A stretch of DNA of 64,000 nucleotides from Runella salmonicolor (GCF_024158025.1 NZ_JAMZEL010000010.1:62001-126000); one strand, 5' to 3'; positions 43,401 through 52,841 are shown, counted from the stretch's first letter. Numbers and translations: made by a program. The notes: generated by a model from the letters alone, not told the origin.

Positions 43401-43622
43401 CTAGTTACAGCCACAACCACCGCCACTTTTACCGCCGTTGGCCCCAGAAGCACCTTCGCGATAGAGGTAAAAACTCTGCTCAAATTTCTCAGACTTGCGA
43501 GCCGAAAGCTCCATTTCAGAGTCGTTGATGCGGCTTTTTTGGTATTCCTTGACCGTAACGCAGGAAGATAGAGCCGACGCCACAAACAAAGCAAACAGGC
43601 TTGTTTTGATGATTCTGTTCAT
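43401..43622 (-). CDS. DUF4266 small lipoprotein
   Basis: The 73-aa protein has a lipoprotein signal (SLFALFVASALSSCVTVKEY). A conserved helical middle (SRINDSEMELSARKSEKFEQ) leads to the Gly/Cys tail EGASGANGGKSGGGCGCN typical of DUF4266. The family co-occurs with DUF3570 and ApbE. The EGAS/SGAN stretch resembles the (S/T)GA(S/T) signature that ApbE flavinylates, so it could be the flavin carrier (inference). Confidence 0.85.
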   Translation of the reverse strand: MNRIIKTSLFALFVASALSSCVTVKEYQKSRINDSEMELSARKSEKFEQSFYLYREGASGANGGKSGGGCGCN

Positions 43623-43672
43623 ATTTTTTGGGGTTAAAACAGCATTTAAACGCCTACTCAGCGCATAACAAA

Positions 43673-44593
43673 CTAGCTGATTTTGATATTTTTTGAGGTG
43701 AAAATGCGGTCTTTATCGTCAATAATAATGCAGGCCATTCCCTGCATTTGGTTGATTAAATCCAACCCAACCCGTACCCCCATGACCGTCACGGGCGTAG
43801 CCATCGCATCCGCGATTTCGGCATTGGGTGAGAGAATCGTCACGCTTTTGATGCCCGACACTGGCAATCCCGTTTTGGGGTCAATGGTATGAGAATATTT
43901 CTTTCCGCCGATGAGTGCATATTTTTCATAATTGCCCGACGTAGCCACGGCTACATTGCTGATATTCAGGTAGGAAAAGGGCTGATTTTTGGCATTCGGG
44001 TCTGCTACGCCAATCGTCCACGGAGTGCCATTTGGCTGACTTCCCCACGCCGTTAAATCCCCTGAAGCATTAACAATACCACTTTTTACACCCTTTTGTA
44101 GCAACAGCCTTTTGGCCATTTCAGCGGCGTAGCCTTTGCCGATACCGCCAAATCCTATACGCATCCCTTTCTCTTTCAGAAAAACGCTGCTATTGGCTTC
44201 GTTCAACACTACATTGCGGTAATTAATCAGCCGTACCATCCGTTTGGCGGTTTCGGCATCAGGTAGAGAGGTCATAGTGGTATCAAAATTCCACAGGCTT
44301 TTGTCAATGGACCCGTAAGTAATGTCAAAAGCACCTTGTGTTAGTTCAGAAATCCGTAGCGAGCGTCGAATCAACTCAAACACCTCGCGGTCCACCCTGA
44401 CAGGTGCGATACCCGCCTGGGCATTGATTTGGTTGGTTTGGCTATGGTCGTTGAAAGTGGTCAACAAAGCCTCAATCCGCTGGATTTCGGCGATAGCCTC
44501 TCCGATTCGGTCATTGGCCCACGCTTCATCTTCGGCTACGACGCTGATTTCGAAGCGATTACCCATTAACCGAAGCGCCCTTTTATGAAGCAT
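43673..44593 (-). CDS. apbE: FAD:protein FMN transferase (ApbE family)
   Basis: ApbE transfers FMN from FAD to a Thr or Ser of extracytoplasmic carrier proteins. Seen here are GFGGIGKGYAAEMAKRLLLQ (FAD site), NASGDLTAWG, ATSGNYEKY and HTIDPKTGLPV. The metal motif is IADAMATPVTVMG, with the metal-binding Asp and the downstream Thr kept. The start is uncertain. The ATG at 44593 leaves a 17-nt gap to the thioredoxin gene; ATGs at 44623 and 44650 overlap that gene. No clear signal peptide is seen from any of them. Confidence 0.9.
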   Translation of the reverse strand: MLHKRALRLMGNRFEISVVAEDEAWANDRIGEAIAEIQRIEALLTTFNDHSQTNQINAQAGIAPVRVDREVFELIRRSLRISELTQGAFDITYGSIDKSLWNFDTTMTSLPDAETAKRMVRLINYRNVVLNEANSSVFLKEKGMRIGFGGIGKGYAAEMAKRLLLQKGVKSGIVNASGDLTAWGSQPNGTPWTIGVADPNAKNQPFSYLNISNVAVATSGNYEKYALIGGKKYSHTIDPKTGLPVSGIKSVTILSPNAEIADAMATPVTVMGVRVGLDLINQMQGMACIIIDDKDRIFTSKNIKIS

Positions 44594-44609
44594 CAAACTC
44601 ACGGCTAAC

Positions 44610-45053
44610 TCACTTTGAAGCATCGGCAATGAGTGCAATATCATGAACAAACGCCAACGTATTCAGTGTTTTGGGGTAACCCTCCCACTCTTTCAGTACT
44701 TTTCCATTGGCATCCAAGAGGAGCGTAAAAGGAAATTTCCCCTGTGGATTGTATTTTTCGGCCAATGCTTCGTTGTGGGCGGTTTGTTTGGCATCCAATT
44801 GATTCTTTTTTTGCCGGGGAAAATCCGCCCGAACCAATACCAAGCGCCCATCGGCGTATTGCTGAAAATCTTCAGATTCGAAGATGTCTTTCTTGAGCTT
44901 TATACAAGGCCCGCACCAGTCTGAACCGCAAAAATTCAACAGGATATATTTATTATTTTGCGCTGCTTCTGCTCGGGCTTTTTCAAAATCACCACCCCAT
45001 TGTGGAGAAGACGCCAACAAACTGGTAATCAAGACTAAGAGGGCTGTTTTCAT
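44610..45053 (-). CDS. thioredoxin-family periplasmic protein
   Basis: The 147-aa protein has a signal peptide (MKTALLVLITSLLASSPQWG). The thioredoxin domain has the redox motif WCGPC within NFCGSDWCGPCIKLKKDIF, and the cis-Pro region GKFPFTLLLDANG. It is a periplasmic thiol reductase or oxidase. It lies between the Rieske and ApbE genes of the redox locus and may serve the Cys residues of DUF4266 (inference). Confidence 0.9.
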   Translation of the reverse strand: MKTALLVLITSLLASSPQWGGDFEKARAEAAQNNKYILLNFCGSDWCGPCIKLKKDIFESEDFQQYADGRLVLVRADFPRQKKNQLDAKQTAHNEALAEKYNPQGKFPFTLLLDANGKVLKEWEGYPKTLNTLAFVHDIALIADASK

Positions 45054-45085
45054 GGTAGTTTTTTGGGTTATTTTTTGTCTTATAC

Positions 45086-45586
45086 TTAGCTATAAACGAC
45101 CAGTGTGGTACCGCTAACCGCCACCTTATAAACGGTAAGCCCCTTACTGCCGAAGCTATTGAGGCCCTTACCGGTCAAATCAAACCGAGCGCCGTGGTCG
45201 GTGCAGTAAAACTCGGTCTTGTTAAAAATGATTTTCTTTTTGGGCTCATGGCTGCACGTCTGCGTCACAGCCGCATAATTTCCGGCGCTTGTCTGTGCCA
45301 CTACAATTCCGCTTTTGGCGATGTATCCACCTACAGTTTTTAGGCTTGCGTTGGCAGTAGCACTAAGGTCAAGGGTTAATAATGGATTTTTAATGGTGCT
45401 CAAATCCGTAGTCGTACCTGGGGTGGTCGTAACTGGCGTAGTGGTCACTGGAGTGGGCGTCGTATCGGTGGGCTTTTCAACCAACGCATCAATGTATGTA
45501 TCTTCCTCCCTGATGCACGAAGTCATTACTGCCATCAAAGCAGCTCCTCGAAAACCCATTGACTTCAAAAATTGATACCTATTCAT
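45086..45586 (-). CDS. Rieske [2Fe-2S] protein, membrane-anchored
   Basis: The 166-aa protein has a Tat/lipoprotein-like start (SMGFRGAALMAVMTSCIREE). A TPTPVTTTPVTTTPGTTTD linker leads to a Rieske domain with ligands CSH (in TQTCSHEPKKK) and CTDH (in EFYCTDHGARFD). The two extra Cys of high-potential respiratory Rieske proteins are missing, so it is of the ferredoxin-like low-potential type. It is probably an extracytoplasmic electron carrier for the neighbouring ApbE/DUF2271 locus. Confidence 0.88.
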   Translation of the reverse strand: MNRYQFLKSMGFRGAALMAVMTSCIREEDTYIDALVEKPTDTTPTPVTTTPVTTTPGTTTDLSTIKNPLLTLDLSATANASLKTVGGYIAKSGIVVAQTSAGNYAAVTQTCSHEPKKKIIFNKTEFYCTDHGARFDLTGKGLNSFGSKGLTVYKVAVSGTTLVVYS

Positions 45587-45722
45587 CCGCAGTTTGATAA
45601 TGATTGAATATTTTCTTTCCTACCATTACGTACAATCGGATGATGCTGTTGCACTTAAAACGTCATATAGTTTAATTTAGAAAATTTCAAAATAGCACTT
45701 TGTATCAATTGGATACAAAAAT

Positions 45723-45750
45723 CAAACGGCGGGCAAATACCCGCCGTTTG
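45723..45750 (-). terminator. terminator between the PepSY and Rieske genes
   Basis: CAAACGGCGGG (45723-45733), a 6-nt loop and CCCGCCGTTTG (45740-45750) form a perfect 11-bp stem. On the minus strand an ATTTTTGT run follows. It ends the minus-strand transcript of the DUF2271-ApbE and PepSY genes. The rest of 45587-45866 shows no gene. Confidence 0.8.
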
Positions 45751-45866
45751 AATAGCCCACAATTATCTATTTTACACTGTCTTTAGTTATTCTTGATATT
45801 ACGGTGCTTTTCTCAAGCTGAAAAAAAACCTAAATTTCTTGACGCAATCTTTTAATTTAAAAGGCA

Positions 45867-46547
45867 TTAAAATAAAAACACGTATAGTGCTACACAAACG
45901 CCCAGTCCTATCAAAGTCCATAACAAGCCGCTTGCGCGACGCTTTTTTAAGAAAAATAAAAGTAGCAGTCCTGTCAATGAAACTACCGTCATAAATATGG
46001 CAGATGCATCAATCACCAGCGACCATGTTTTTCCCGTGTCGCGTCCTTTATGCAAATCATTGATGACGGCCACCAAGCCCATCTGGGTTTCGGTAAGTTG
46101 ATAGGCTCCCGTGGAGCGGTTTATGAATGCATCGGCCGTATACCCTGGGCCCCGAAACGCCACCGAACATTCAGCTGCATCAATGCGAAAGTCACTCATG
46201 GCTCCCTTTGGGTGGTGCGCTGCTCGCAGATGCTCAACAATTGCCAATTTATTCACCTTTGATGTGTCGGCAACGTTTGTCCAACTTGCATTCAACATCC
46301 CTTTATATTCAGAAGTACGAGAGGCATCGTCAAACCAATCTGCGTGGTTAAGCGTCAAGCCAGTGACGGCAAAAAACAACACCAACGCAAAGCTGAACAT
46401 CGAAAGATACAAATGAAGCCAACGCACCAGTGCGGGCATTTGGCGCTGCCAAGCAGCATTTCCGTCGGAAGCACGCGCTCGGGTATTAACGGTTGCTTCC
46501 TTTCTCGCGGTAGTCCAAGGCTGCGGCTGCGATCTCGGTGTTTCCAT
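45867..46547 (-). CDS. PepSY-associated membrane protein
   Basis: The 226-aa protein begins with a charged tail, then a first helix (WLHLYLSMFSFALVLFFAVT) with an early His (RWLHL) and GLTLNHADWF. A periplasmic PepSY-like domain follows, then INDLHKGRDTG and two closing helices. The His-rich membrane layout resembles heme-binding PepSY-TM oxidoreductases that move electrons across the membrane. The ATG at 46547 overlaps the upstream gene by 62 nt; an ATG at 46439 (MPALVRWLHL) is an alternative start. Confidence 0.8.
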   Translation of the reverse strand: METPRSQPQPWTTARKEATVNTRARASDGNAAWQRQMPALVRWLHLYLSMFSFALVLFFAVTGLTLNHADWFDDASRTSEYKGMLNASWTNVADTSKVNKLAIVEHLRAAHHPKGAMSDFRIDAAECSVAFRGPGYTADAFINRSTGAYQLTETQMGLVAVINDLHKGRDTGKTWSLVIDASAIFMTVVSLTGLLLLFFLKKRRASGLLWTLIGLGVCVALYVFLF

Positions 46548-48003
46548 TAAGGGTCTGTTGTTTCGGTTTTCCGTTAAAATCCATTTCTTGTTGTATCAAT
46601 TGATACGTACCATGCTCGCGGGCCGCTTCAATATTGATGGTGTACTTGCCTTGTTTTACGTACTGCCCTTGGTCGTCTTTGCCGTCCCAAACCAATGAGT
46701 AGGCGCCCGCTGAGCGAGTAGCGCTCGCAATAGAGGCAGCATTCAAACCGCTGCTACGCTGCATGGAGTACCAAGTCCGTAATTCAGGAAGCCAGCGGGG
46801 TTTGTTGTACCAAATCGCCAATTGACGCACAGGAACATGGTTTTGGTCTTCAATCCACACGGCTACAAAAGGCCGATGCGAACGCCCCTCAAACCGACTG
46901 AGTTCAAACGAAACAAGCAGCTCTTGATTGGCATTCCAGAGTTTATCTTTAATGTTTGAAACTGATAAAATATGGGCCGTTTTTACGGAAGGATTCGACG
47001 TAGGAGGCGTTGCTAAGTCGTTCCAGTCAGGACTTGTAAATGATCGGCCTTCTTTGGTGACAATGAGGTAGTCGGTCTGCGGTATAGAAGCCGCCAATTT
47101 GATGCTTTCGGCTGGGGTAAGCACGTTAAATGCCGTTGCCAGTGCTCCTGCGGTGACCGCGTTGGGGTGTACTACCGTGGCACTGATAATGTCCTGAGCA
47201 GGCACGCCCGTGCGGGGGTCAACAATGTGCGAATACCATTTTTTGTTTACCCAAACACCTCGGCGATAATTGCCGCTCGTTGCTACCGCCCGGTTGCTAA
47301 CATTAAGCAAGGTCAAAGGGGTAGCATTTTCGGCATGGGTCTTGGGGTCGGTTAGGGCAACGGTTTCTGTCCAATTTCCCCGTATGACTAAGTCTCCCCC
47401 GCTGTTTAAAACCACCGCATCAACGTCCGCATTTTTGAGGGCCGCTTCGGCGGCACGGGCCAAAATATAACTTTTGGCAAACGTATGCAGCCGCAAAGGG
47501 GCTTGGCTGAGCCGGGTGGCGGTTTGATGGGCGGGGTCAAGATTCCAGTGGGTTTGATTGGCCGCTAAGACCGCATTCAGTCGTTCTGCTTCGGAAGGTA
47601 AGGTCTGCGTTTGAGCGGCTTTTTGCCAGAGTTGATTAATGACCTCTGCGGCGGCATTGAGAGCGCCATCTGTTTGCTGATGCCATTCGGTGAATTCGTT
47701 CAAAACCGCCCACAAATCTTCGGATACTGGTGTGGTTTGTGGTGCAGAAATCCCCCAACGGCTAAACTCGCTGGTGGGCAGATAACTGCTGAGAATGTTG
47801 TTCAGACGCTCTATTTCTGCTAAAACAACCTTTTCAGTTTGCCTAGCGGCGGCATAAGAACGAGCCACAATTTTTAAATCAAACGATGTTCCTAGTACAT
47901 TTTCGAGGTGTGAAACAAACAATCCCTGTACTTCAGGGATTGTTTGGTAGGGGCCAGCTACAACAGTTGCCATTGAAGCCAGCCCAAGTTTTAATCCATT
48001 CAT
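46486..48003 (-). CDS. ApbE-like domain fused to DUF2271
   Basis: The 505-aa protein has a weak signal-like start. Residues 25-330 form an ApbE fold (HTFAKSYILARAAEAALKNA; NSGGDLVIRG; ATSGNYRRGVW; HIVDPRTGVPA). Residues 335-490 form a DUF2271 domain (SFELSRFEGRSHRPFVAVWI, later YSLVWDGKDDQGQYVKQGKY). The metal motif reads TAGALATAF, so the Asp that binds metal in active ApbE (kept in the paralogue at 43673) is Gly here. Transferase activity may be lost, leaving a flavin- or substrate-binding role (inference). Confidence 0.85.
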   Translation of the reverse strand: MNGLKLGLASMATVVAGPYQTIPEVQGLFVSHLENVLGTSFDLKIVARSYAAARQTEKVVLAEIERLNNILSSYLPTSEFSRWGISAPQTTPVSEDLWAVLNEFTEWHQQTDGALNAAAEVINQLWQKAAQTQTLPSEAERLNAVLAANQTHWNLDPAHQTATRLSQAPLRLHTFAKSYILARAAEAALKNADVDAVVLNSGGDLVIRGNWTETVALTDPKTHAENATPLTLLNVSNRAVATSGNYRRGVWVNKKWYSHIVDPRTGVPAQDIISATVVHPNAVTAGALATAFNVLTPAESIKLAASIPQTDYLIVTKEGRSFTSPDWNDLATPPTSNPSVKTAHILSVSNIKDKLWNANQELLVSFELSRFEGRSHRPFVAVWIEDQNHVPVRQLAIWYNKPRWLPELRTWYSMQRSSGLNAASIASATRSAGAYSLVWDGKDDQGQYVKQGKYTINIEAAREHGTYQLIQQEMDFNGKPKQQTLNGNTEIAAAALDYREKGSNR

Positions 48004-48035
48004 TGCTGTTTATTTTGGATTGTCAGAGGAAGAAT

Positions 48036-50582
48036 TTAGTTGTTATCTCCACCTTCTTTCACGTCGTCGTTTTTCACACCTTTGGTTTTCTTAGGAGCGA
48101 CGAAAGTCATTTTACCAATTTTATAACTGAATGTCAATTTGATGTTTTGGTTGTAGATATTGTTGACCATCGTTTGGTTCAATATCGGCGTTACTGAGGT
48201 AGATTTCATCTTCATTCCACCAAAGAAGTTTTCGGTTGCTAAACCAATGCTTCCTTTTTTGTTGTTCAGGTCTTTCTTCACCCCAAATGAGTACATGTAA
48301 AAGCTACCCTGAACCCCTTGAAGCGTGACTTGGTTTCCGCGCATCCCGCCGTGTAGTTGCATGGCCCAACCTTTGTTAAGCGCGAGGCTCGACATCACAC
48401 GTCCGCCAATAACGATGCCAGAGTTGCTGGTATTAATCGAAGTACCATCCAATCCTTGTACTTTTCCTTCGAGGTAGTTGTAATACACATCTACCCCACC
48501 GTTCAATGTCCACTTGGGCGTCAGATACACGTTGGCAAATACGTTGGCACCCATTACTTGCTGCTTACCGATGTTTTGGAAAGTGGTGATAATGGCACCC
48601 GCCAAGGTATCAGAAGGAGCGCTCAGGCGCATGATGCTGTTGTTGGTAGAGCGGCTAAATACCGAGGCATTTAAGTAAGTTTTCTTAATGCTCGTGCTTA
48701 AGCTCACCTCAAAGTTATTGGTCATTTCAGGCTTCAAGTTTGGATTTCCGATGCTGATGTTGAACGGGTTGGCGGCGTTGTAGTTGGGGTTCAACTGTTG
48801 CAAACCTGGGCGTTGGATACGACGGTTGTAAGCGGCTTTCAGCGTTGTTCCTGCTTTGATGGTTTTGGATACGTTAATGCTTGGCACGAGCGTTCCGTAG
48901 CTTGGAATCGAGATTTTACCGATTTGGTCTTTGGCATCAATGGTGGTGTACTCATACCGTGACCCCAACTTGAATGTGTATTTATTGGCGGTTGAATAAG
49001 TGTAAGATAAGTACCCCGACACAATGCTTTGGCTGTAATCCAAATTACCAACAGGGTTGCGGGCGTCGGCGGCAAAGGCACCCGTAGGCCCTGCTACTTG
49101 GTAGCTATAATCGCTGTTTACCTGACGCATAATCGTTTTGGCCCCAAACTCAATCATTTGATTTTTCTTGATGGGCGTCTGATAATCGGTCTGAATCGTG
49201 GCTTCTTGGTTGAGGTTGGCATTCAGGTTTTTCTGACGGCTCAACAACGCGCTGCTTTCACTGAGCAAATCGGCATTGAAATTGTTGGTGAGGTTGTTGC
49301 GGCTGTATTGCGTCGAGATTGACCACTCTCTACTTGGCACTTTAAAGGTCCGGATATAATCAAGGTTCATGTCCACGTTGTTGGATAAGTCTTTGGTAGT
49401 CACATCCCGATACGTGGTGGAAGTCAGTGCATTGTTAGTAAACAGGTTGCTCGTCATGTCTTGCGAACGAACCATGTTACGGGTTCCGAAACTTACGCCA
49501 GCGGTCAATGATTGTGTTTTACTTAATTCATAATCAAAACCAATATTGTAGCGGCCAAAGAGTCCATTATCATAAGCATCAGAGGTTTGTTTAGTCAACA
49601 ACGAAGCGCCGTTTTGCAAAATCGTTTGGTCTAAAGAAGTGGCAGATTTGTTGTAGAAAGCCCGTCCAAAACCTCCAAGCGTAATTCCTAATTTTCCTTG
49701 GCGATAGTTTCCGTTGAGGCTAAGGTTTGAGCCCCGTGCTCCCACTCCCGCATCGGCGCTGAGGGTAAGTCCTTGCAGCGTTGATTTTTTAGTGATGATG
49801 TTGATAATCCCTGCCGAGCCTTCTGCATCGTATTTGGCTGAAGGAGAGGTGATTACTTCTACTGATTTAATCAAATCTGCGGGAATCATTTTTAAGGCGT
49901 CAGCAATGCTACTTGCTACAATCGTAGAAGGCTTATTGTTAATCAATACCCGAATATTCTGGCTACCACGAAGCGATACGTTCCCGTCCAAATCTACCGA
50001 CAACATCGGTACTTTTTTGAGCACATCAGCTGCATCACCGCCTCGGGCTGTAAGGTCTTTGTCGGCGTTGTACACCAAGCGGTCTACTTTTTCTTCAATG
50101 AGAGATTTTTCGCCCGTTACCACAACCTCATCAAGCGTTCTGATATCTGGGTTCATTTTGATGACGCCCAAATCTAGGTCTTGACCTTTGGCAATTTTTA
50201 AGTTGTCAATTGTTTTATCTTTAAATCCGATGAAGGAAATCATCAACTTATATTCTCCAACGGCAATGCTTTTAAGGGTAAACTTTCCTTTTTCATCGGC
50301 CATTGTTCCGTCGATGGCTTTGCCAGTTGCTTTGCTGTAAAGGGCGATATTGGCAAATTCAACGGCTTGGGTAGCGGCAGAATCAATCACAAAACCCGTT
50401 ATCTTTGAATTGCCTTTGGGAGCGGTTCCTTCTAGGTTCAAGGCAGGGGTTTGCATAGCACCGGTATTTCTGTTGCGGCCGTTTCCGTCGCCACCTTGCA
50501 TACCGCCGGGACCACCGGGAAACTGAGCGTAGGCGGCTGTCATACCTAACGCAAAAAGAATGGAGGTGATAAGTGTTTTCAT
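48036..50582 (-). CDS. TonB-dependent-receptor-like outer-membrane beta-barrel protein
   Basis: The 848-aa protein has a signal peptide (MKTLITSILFALGMTAAYAQ), a short Gly/Asn/Met-rich stretch and a CarboxypepD_reg domain (ITGFVIDSAATQAVEFANIA). The plug starts LDEVVVTGEKSLIEEKVDRL, and an OMP_b-brl_3-type barrel follows. The substrate is unknown. It lies 33 nt upstream of the DUF2271-ApbE gene on the same strand, so it may serve the redox locus. It is divergent from the LytS/LytTR pair, which may regulate it. Confidence 0.9.
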   Translation of the reverse strand: MKTLITSILFALGMTAAYAQFPGGPGGMQGGDGNGRNRNTGAMQTPALNLEGTAPKGNSKITGFVIDSAATQAVEFANIALYSKATGKAIDGTMADEKGKFTLKSIAVGEYKLMISFIGFKDKTIDNLKIAKGQDLDLGVIKMNPDIRTLDEVVVTGEKSLIEEKVDRLVYNADKDLTARGGDAADVLKKVPMLSVDLDGNVSLRGSQNIRVLINNKPSTIVASSIADALKMIPADLIKSVEVITSPSAKYDAEGSAGIINIITKKSTLQGLTLSADAGVGARGSNLSLNGNYRQGKLGITLGGFGRAFYNKSATSLDQTILQNGASLLTKQTSDAYDNGLFGRYNIGFDYELSKTQSLTAGVSFGTRNMVRSQDMTSNLFTNNALTSTTYRDVTTKDLSNNVDMNLDYIRTFKVPSREWSISTQYSRNNLTNNFNADLLSESSALLSRQKNLNANLNQEATIQTDYQTPIKKNQMIEFGAKTIMRQVNSDYSYQVAGPTGAFAADARNPVGNLDYSQSIVSGYLSYTYSTANKYTFKLGSRYEYTTIDAKDQIGKISIPSYGTLVPSINVSKTIKAGTTLKAAYNRRIQRPGLQQLNPNYNAANPFNISIGNPNLKPEMTNNFEVSLSTSIKKTYLNASVFSRSTNNSIMRLSAPSDTLAGAIITTFQNIGKQQVMGANVFANVYLTPKWTLNGGVDVYYNYLEGKVQGLDGTSINTSNSGIVIGGRVMSSLALNKGWAMQLHGGMRGNQVTLQGVQGSFYMYSFGVKKDLNNKKGSIGLATENFFGGMKMKSTSVTPILNQTMVNNIYNQNIKLTFSYKIGKMTFVAPKKTKGVKNDDVKEGGDNN

Positions 50583-50917
50583 TTTTTTATTTGTTTGTCG
50601 TCGCGTTTCTTTTATATTGATGACGGATTTTTCCGTTTTGATGATTCAAAGTAACGTCGACTTATATTCACAAAAAAATACAATAGACCGACCGCCCGTA
50701 TAATACCGATAAGCGACGATTAATGACCGATGAGTTGCCTTTTGGGGCGTCAACAAGGTAGAATAGGTACCTTTAAAGATAAAAAATGTTCAATTATCGG
50801 TAAAAATGAGCAAACTGGCGATTGCTAGAAGAAGTATGAAATTGTTTTAATAGGATTGTTGTCATTTTGAAAAAGTCGATTTGTATACCTATCGACCGAC
50901 CTAAAAAAAATACAACT

Positions 50918-52030
50918 ATGTTACTTCGTCCAAATAGAAAAAATATAACCCTTGTTATCCATGTATTAGCTTGGGGGTTATTGGCCGCGCTGGTCATGAT
51001 GCCACCCTTTGGCGGGCGTTTTACGATGCCCGATGAGTATTGGATAAAGCAGGGCATTTTGTTGGGATTGCTCGCGAGTGCTTTCTACCTCAATGCCAAG
51101 GTTCTTCTGCCTCGTTTATTGTTTCAAAATCACTCGCTTTGGTACATCACTTCTATTGTGGGGGCCGTAATCATCATTTACTGGACCATTCAGGGGGTAG
51201 AATCTTGGCTCAATTTGCCCGAACTATGGCATAAGGCAATCCGTCCTGACCGCCCTTTTAATCCCAATCGTGGGCATCGTTTTGATATGTTTACCTTTTT
51301 GTATTCGCTTTTATCACTCGGGGTCAGTACCAGTTTAACGGTTGTGCAAAAATGGCAGAAGGATACCCAAATTCGTGAACAGTTAGAACGCGAAAAGGTA
51401 GTTTCAGAGCTTTCTTTTTTGAAAGCACAAATCAATCCTCACTTCTTTTTCAACACCCTCAACAACATCTACGCCCTCACCATGATGGATGTAGAATCGG
51501 CCCAAGAAGCCCTGCACCGTTTGTCGCGTATGATGCGCTATGTGTTGTACGAAACCAAAGAAGGCACCGTTCGACTGAGTCAGGAGATTGCTTTTTTGCA
51601 GGATTATATTCAATTGATGCAACTCCGTTTGACCGACAAAGTCAAAGTAACTTTTGACTTGCCCGCCGCGCACCAAGACGTAGCCATTGCGCCGATGCTG
51701 CTTTTGCCTTTTCTTGAAAATGCCTTTAAACACGGGGTCAGCGCCACGCGTCCGAGCGAAATTTTCATTGGCTTGACCCAAATCGAACAAACCCTACGGG
51801 TAGAAGTGAGGAATACACTCTTTACTGAAAAAAGGGTTACGTTGGATGAAAGTAACGGAATAGGCTTGGTCAACACGCGTCGCCGACTTGATTTATTATA
51901 TCCTAATCGATACGCTTTGGTCATTACCGAACACACCCCCAACGATGAGTATTTGGTAGAATTAACCCTCCATACTGCCCCCCTTAAACAGCAAACGTCC
52001 ACTTTAAGCCCCGCGCATTATGACGCTTAA
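50918..52030 (+). CDS. LytS-like sensor histidine kinase
   Basis: The 370-aa kinase (ATG at 50918) has four membrane segments in the first 150 residues. A His_kinase domain follows, with the phosphorylated His in FLKAQINPHFFFNTLNNIYA and the ATPase region LLLPFLENAFKHGV and NGIGLVNTRRRLDLLY. A TTG 51 nt upstream is an alternative start. It forms a two-component pair with the LytTR regulator, overlapping it by 11 nt. The upstream 335-nt gap to the divergent barrel gene shows no gene. Confidence 0.92.
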   Translation: MLLRPNRKNITLVIHVLAWGLLAALVMMPPFGGRFTMPDEYWIKQGILLGLLASAFYLNAKVLLPRLLFQNHSLWYITSIVGAVIIIYWTIQGVESWLNLPELWHKAIRPDRPFNPNRGHRFDMFTFLYSLLSLGVSTSLTVVQKWQKDTQIREQLEREKVVSELSFLKAQINPHFFFNTLNNIYALTMMDVESAQEALHRLSRMMRYVLYETKEGTVRLSQEIAFLQDYIQLMQLRLTDKVKVTFDLPAAHQDVAIAPMLLLPFLENAFKHGVSATRPSEIFIGLTQIEQTLRVEVRNTLFTEKRVTLDESNGIGLVNTRRRLDLLYPNRYALVITEHTPNDEYLVELTLHTAPLKQQTSTLSPAHYDA

Positions 52031-52769
52031 CTGCATCGCCGTTGATGACGAACCCCTCGCCCTTGGATTGGTGAGTGTTTTCATTGAAAAAACGCCTTTT
52101 TTGCATTTGGTCGGAAAGTATTCCAGCGCCATCGAAGCCTTGCAGGCGTTGCATCGTCAGCAGGTGGATGTAATATTTTTGGACATTCAAATGCCTGATT
52201 TGACAGGCATTGAACTGGCACGGGTATTGGGGCAATCGCAACAAGGGGGCGCTGGTCCTCGCATTATTTTTACGACGGCTTTCAACAATTTCGCCCTCGA
52301 AGGTTACAAAGTTGATGCCTTAGATTACCTGCTCAAACCGTTTAATTACGAAGAATTTTTGCGGGCGGCCACCAAAGCTAAAGCCTACTTTGAATTAATC
52401 AATCGCCCCGCAGCTACTGCCCCTGCCGCGACCGCGCCAGAACCCGAAGAAGACTCGCTGTTTTTGAAAGTGGAGTACCAGTTGGTACGGGTATCGTACA
52501 ATGATATTCTGTACATCGAGGGGCTTAAAGATTACGTAAAAGTCCATTTGCAAAGCACCACGAAGCCCGTTTTATCACTAACCAGCCTCAAAGCCCTCGA
52601 AGACCGACTTCCCGCCCGTAAGTTTATGCGGGTACACCGGTCATTTATTGTTTCGTTGGATAAAATCACTTCTCTGACCCGCAACAGTATTCAAATCGGC
52701 AATGTCACGATTCCCGTTAGCGACCAGTACAAAGATACCTTCACGCAGTTCTTAAATAAATGGACGTAA
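52020..52769 (+). CDS. LytTR-family response regulator
   Basis: The 249-aa protein has a receiver domain (residues 1-125: IAVDDEPLALGLV acidic pair, phosphoacceptor in VIFLDIQMPDLTG, DYLLKPFNYEEFL). A Pro/Ala linker and a LytTR DNA-binding domain follow (YIEGLKDYVKVHL; RKFMRVHRSFIVSLDKI). It pairs with the LytS-like kinase directly upstream. Likely targets include the divergent barrel gene at 48036-50582 (inference). It ends at a terminator that overlaps its stop codon. Confidence 0.95.
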   Translation: MTLNCIAVDDEPLALGLVSVFIEKTPFLHLVGKYSSAIEALQALHRQQVDVIFLDIQMPDLTGIELARVLGQSQQGGAGPRIIFTTAFNNFALEGYKVDALDYLLKPFNYEEFLRAATKAKAYFELINRPAATAPAATAPEPEEDSLFLKVEYQLVRVSYNDILYIEGLKDYVKVHLQSTTKPVLSLTSLKALEDRLPARKFMRVHRSFIVSLDKITSLTRNSIQIGNVTIPVSDQYKDTFTQFLNKWT

Positions 52770-52802
52770 ACCAGGGTTTCTATACCCCGATTTACGTCCA
52801 TT
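52759..52802. terminator. terminator at the end of the LytTR gene
   Basis: AATGGACGTAAA (52759-52770) and TTTACGTCCATT (52791-52802) form a perfect 12-bp stem that includes the stop codon of the regulator gene. It lies in the convergent gap to the DUF6600 gene and could serve both strands. Confidence 0.75.
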
Positions 52803-52841
52803 ATTGTTTACTCTTATTTCGATTTTCCTAAAAACCAGTTC

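Noticed and set aside
50867..50917. TTG start for the LytS-like kinase
   Set aside because: It adds 17 residues without a family match; the ATG at 50918 is simpler, though a TTG start cannot be fully excluded.
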